DNA from: an uncultured Pirellulaceae bacterium
Lineage (GTDB): Bacteria; Planctomycetota; Planctomycetia; Pirellulales; Pirellulaceae
Assembly (NCBI GenBank): GCA_937941455.1
Contig: CALDHM010000021.1
Span: 1 to 64,000 of the forward strand
Direction: 5' to 3'
Length of the DNA: 64,000 nucleotides
Both the position numbers and the translations under genes were made by a program. Positions within the stretch are counted from its first letter, which is position 1; each line of letters begins with the position of its first letter. Under the pieces are notes generated by a model. The model worked only from the letters and a program-made list of their open reading frames with translations, did no database searches and was not told the DNA's origin. Of this stretch, positions 62,261-64,000 are shown piece after piece.

Positions 62261-64000
62261 ATGGTACGCAACGAAAAAAACTCGCAACAAACCAATCCAC
62301 GTTTCTCCGAAATCATCCAGGACGCTCTCGATCGCCGATCATTCGTACACGTCGTGTTGGCGACGGCCTGTGGGGCCGTCCTTTTGCCGCAGACGGGGAC
62401 AGCCTTCGCGACGACAGGCTCGCGCGACCCACTGCATCCGGCCGACGGTCATGAGAGAACGCAACTGTTTCATTTTCACGGCGTTCCCGCCTCACAACGG
62501 GACGCCGTTGTGGTCCCCGAAGGTTACGTGGCCGAGGTCTTGTACCGCTGGGGAGACCCGATCAACGGTATCGAGCCCCGATTTCTCAGCGACGCATCCA
62601 ACTCTGCCGCCGACCAAGAACGACAGGCCGGCATGGGGCACGATGGTATAGAATTCTTCGCCATTCCTGGCCACGATCCCAACGAGCGTGGCGTGATGTG
62701 CGTCAATCACGAATACACCGATCAGATTTTGCTCTTCGCCGATGGTCTGGAACCCATGCCGCCGGCGAAGATGCCCCTGGAGAAAGTTCGCAAATCCCAA
62801 GCCTCCCATGGCATCTCGATCGTCGAAATCGCGCGGCAGCCAGATGGATCGTGGAAAGTCTTGGATTCCAAGTTCGCGCGGCGCTTGACGGCCAATACGC
62901 CGATACGGATCAGTGGTCCGGCGTGTGAATTGATCGGCACCGAGGTGCGTGGCACGATGAACAACTGCGCCGCGGGCCGCACGCCCTGGGGAACGTATTT
63001 GACTTGTGAGGAGAATTTTCAAGGAGTGTTCGGAACGGACCAACCTGGATTCGAACCGAACGAACGGCAACGCCGCTATGGTTTGACCGCAGCCGGTTAC
63101 GCTTACAAAATCGATGGCCAAAACGTGTCCGCTTACCGTTGGTGGCAGCAAGACCGCCGCTTCGACTTGAGCGTCCCAAACAACGATGCCGATCGCTTCG
63201 GCTACGTCGTTGAGGTCGACCCTCTGGATCCGCAGGCGATGCCGGTAAAGCGAACCGCCCTCGGCAGGTTTCGGCATGAGAATGCGGAGGTTACGCTGGC
63301 GCGGGATGGTCGTGTAGTGGTCTACATGGGTGACGATCAGCCTGATGAGTTCATCTACAAGTTCGTCTCGCGTATGCCCTACGATCCCAACAACAAAGAA
63401 TCGTTTGGTGTCCAGGCCACGGGTGGATTGCTGGACGATGGAACCTTGTATGCGGCTCGCTTCGATAACGACGGCGTAGGCCATTGGGTAGAATTGTCAC
63501 CCCAAAATCCGGCCTTGGCCACTTGGACCGCTGCAGAGATCGCGGTTTATAGCCGTGACGCCGCGACGTTGGCGGGAGCAACGCCAATGGATCGCCCCGA
63601 GTGGATTGCTGTCGATCCAAAGACGGGTGAAGTCTTCGCCTCGTTGACAAACAACAAAGGGCGAAAGGTAGCCGACCCGGCGTCAGCCAATCCGCGGGCC
63701 AACAATTTTTACGGTCATATCGTGCGCTGGTTCGAAGATGATCGCGATGCGGCCGCACTAAGTTTCTCATGGAAAGTTTTCGTACTGGGCGGAAACCCGG
63801 CGCTGGCTGATGACGACAAGCGGGGAAACAGTGCCGGGGACGCATTCGCTTGTCCCGATGGGCTCAAATTTGACTCCAGTGGAATCCTGTGGATTCAAAC
63901 CGACATCTCGTCGTCGTTACTGAATCAACCCGGTTTCGAGGAACTCGGGAACAACATGATGTTGGCCGCCGATCCGCAGACCGGCGAGATCCGGCGGTTT
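62261..64000 (+). CDS. PhoX-family phosphatase (DUF839), 5' part
   Basis: The frame runs from ATG 62261 to the end of the window without a stop: 580 codons, the N-terminal part of a PhoX-type alkaline phosphatase (usually 600-700 residues). A Tat signal is visible (DRRSFVHVVLATACGAVLLPQTGTAFA), fitting folded export. Family blocks are GHDGIEFFAIPG, GVMCVNHEYTDQ, GRTPWGTYLTCEENFQGVFG, FGYVVEVDPLDP, and DGRVVVYMGDDQPDEFIYKFVS, then ATPMDRPEWIAVDPKTGEVFASLTNN. The enzyme uses Ca and Fe and releases phosphate from esters. A ribosome site AAGGA precedes the ATG. The 3' end lies beyond 64000. Confidence 0.92.
   Translation, partial: MVRNEKNSQQTNPRFSEIIQDALDRRSFVHVVLATACGAVLLPQTGTAFATTGSRDPLHPADGHERTQLFHFHGVPASQRDAVVVPEGYVAEVLYRWGDPINGIEPRFLSDASNSAADQERQAGMGHDGIEFFAIPGHDPNERGVMCVNHEYTDQILLFADGLEPMPPAKMPLEKVRKSQASHGISIVEIARQPDGSWKVLDSKFARRLTANTPIRISGPACELIGTEVRGTMNNCAAGRTPWGTYLTCEENFQGVFGTDQPGFEPNERQRRYGLTAAGYAYKIDGQNVSAYRWWQQDRRFDLSVPNNDADRFGYVVEVDPLDPQAMPVKRTALGRFRHENAEVTLARDGRVVVYMGDDQPDEFIYKFVSRMPYDPNNKESFGVQATGGLLDDGTLYAARFDNDGVGHWVELSPQNPALATWTAAEIAVYSRDAATLAGATPMDRPEWIAVDPKTGEVFASLTNNKGRKVADPASANPRANNFYGHIVRWFEDDRDAAALSFSWKVFVLGGNPALADDDKRGNSAGDAFACPDGLKFDSSGILWIQTDISSSLLNQPGFEELGNNMMLAADPQTGEIRRF

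Overview
The window looks like a chromosome segment of a planctomycete, probably of the Pirellulales / Thermoguttaceae type. This rests on content rather than a marker gene. There are large secreted proteins with von Willebrand A, STN-like and Gly/Met-rich segments, DUF1573 and DUF1579 proteins, a Ser/Thr kinase-like receptor, an S46 dipeptidyl-peptidase, a fused Mla-type ABC transporter, moderately high GC, long gene-poor spacers, and few strong Shine-Dalgarno sites. I see no phage, insertion sequence, CRISPR array, rRNA or integrase.

Layout. 0-3.5 kb: YqgE/AlgH protein, a His-rich lipoprotein, a Fur-family regulator and tyrS. 3.5-6.6 kb: tandem glycine riboswitch and gcvP. 7-11.2 kb: DUF2807 lipoprotein, phosphoglucomutase, and a GH10-like barrel protein on the minus strand. 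11.3-17.3 kb (minus): a TetR regulator, an RND adaptor and an RND pump, with an 18-bp palindrome between the -35 and -10 of the operon promoter. 17.8-20.3 kb: large exported protein with an alpha/beta-hydrolase domain that lacks its nucleophile. 20.3-25.8 kb: sparse region with a decayed DUF1579 gene, a radical SAM gene of the tetraether-synthase-like (COG1964) type overlapping an Lgt-like gene, a small membrane protein and an OsmC protein with an aberrant C-terminus. 25.8-34.3 kb: pseudokinase receptor, giant VWA/STN/GGM protein and other secreted proteins. 34.6-38.7 kb: DUF1573 protein, an MlaD-like anchored protein and an ATPase-permease fusion. 38.9-49.5 kb: S46 peptidase, short UvrC, Dus, DUF2726, Nudix, MMPL-type exporter and S9 peptidase. 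49.8-55.3 kb: FHA protein, YhcC-type radical SAM, tRNA-Cys, STN-like, HEAT/TPR and DUF2891 proteins. 55.5-59.6 kb: deoxynucleoside kinase, ComF, the small SRP RNA and dnaX. 59.6-64 kb: membrane protein, MurB-like reductase and the 5' part of a PhoX phosphatase.

The most interesting points are: (1) dnaX is interrupted at a run of 11 A, with the tau C-terminal domain intact in another frame, which suggests transcriptional slippage producing gamma and tau; (2) an SRP RNA with its own promoter sits immediately upstream of dnaX; (3) a Tes-like radical SAM protein and an Lgt-like membrane protein form a translationally coupled pair, a candidate lipid-modification system; (4) several catalytic folds have lost key residues (kinase, alpha/beta-hydrolase, MurB, OsmC). 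All assignments come from reading the sequence; no database search was run.
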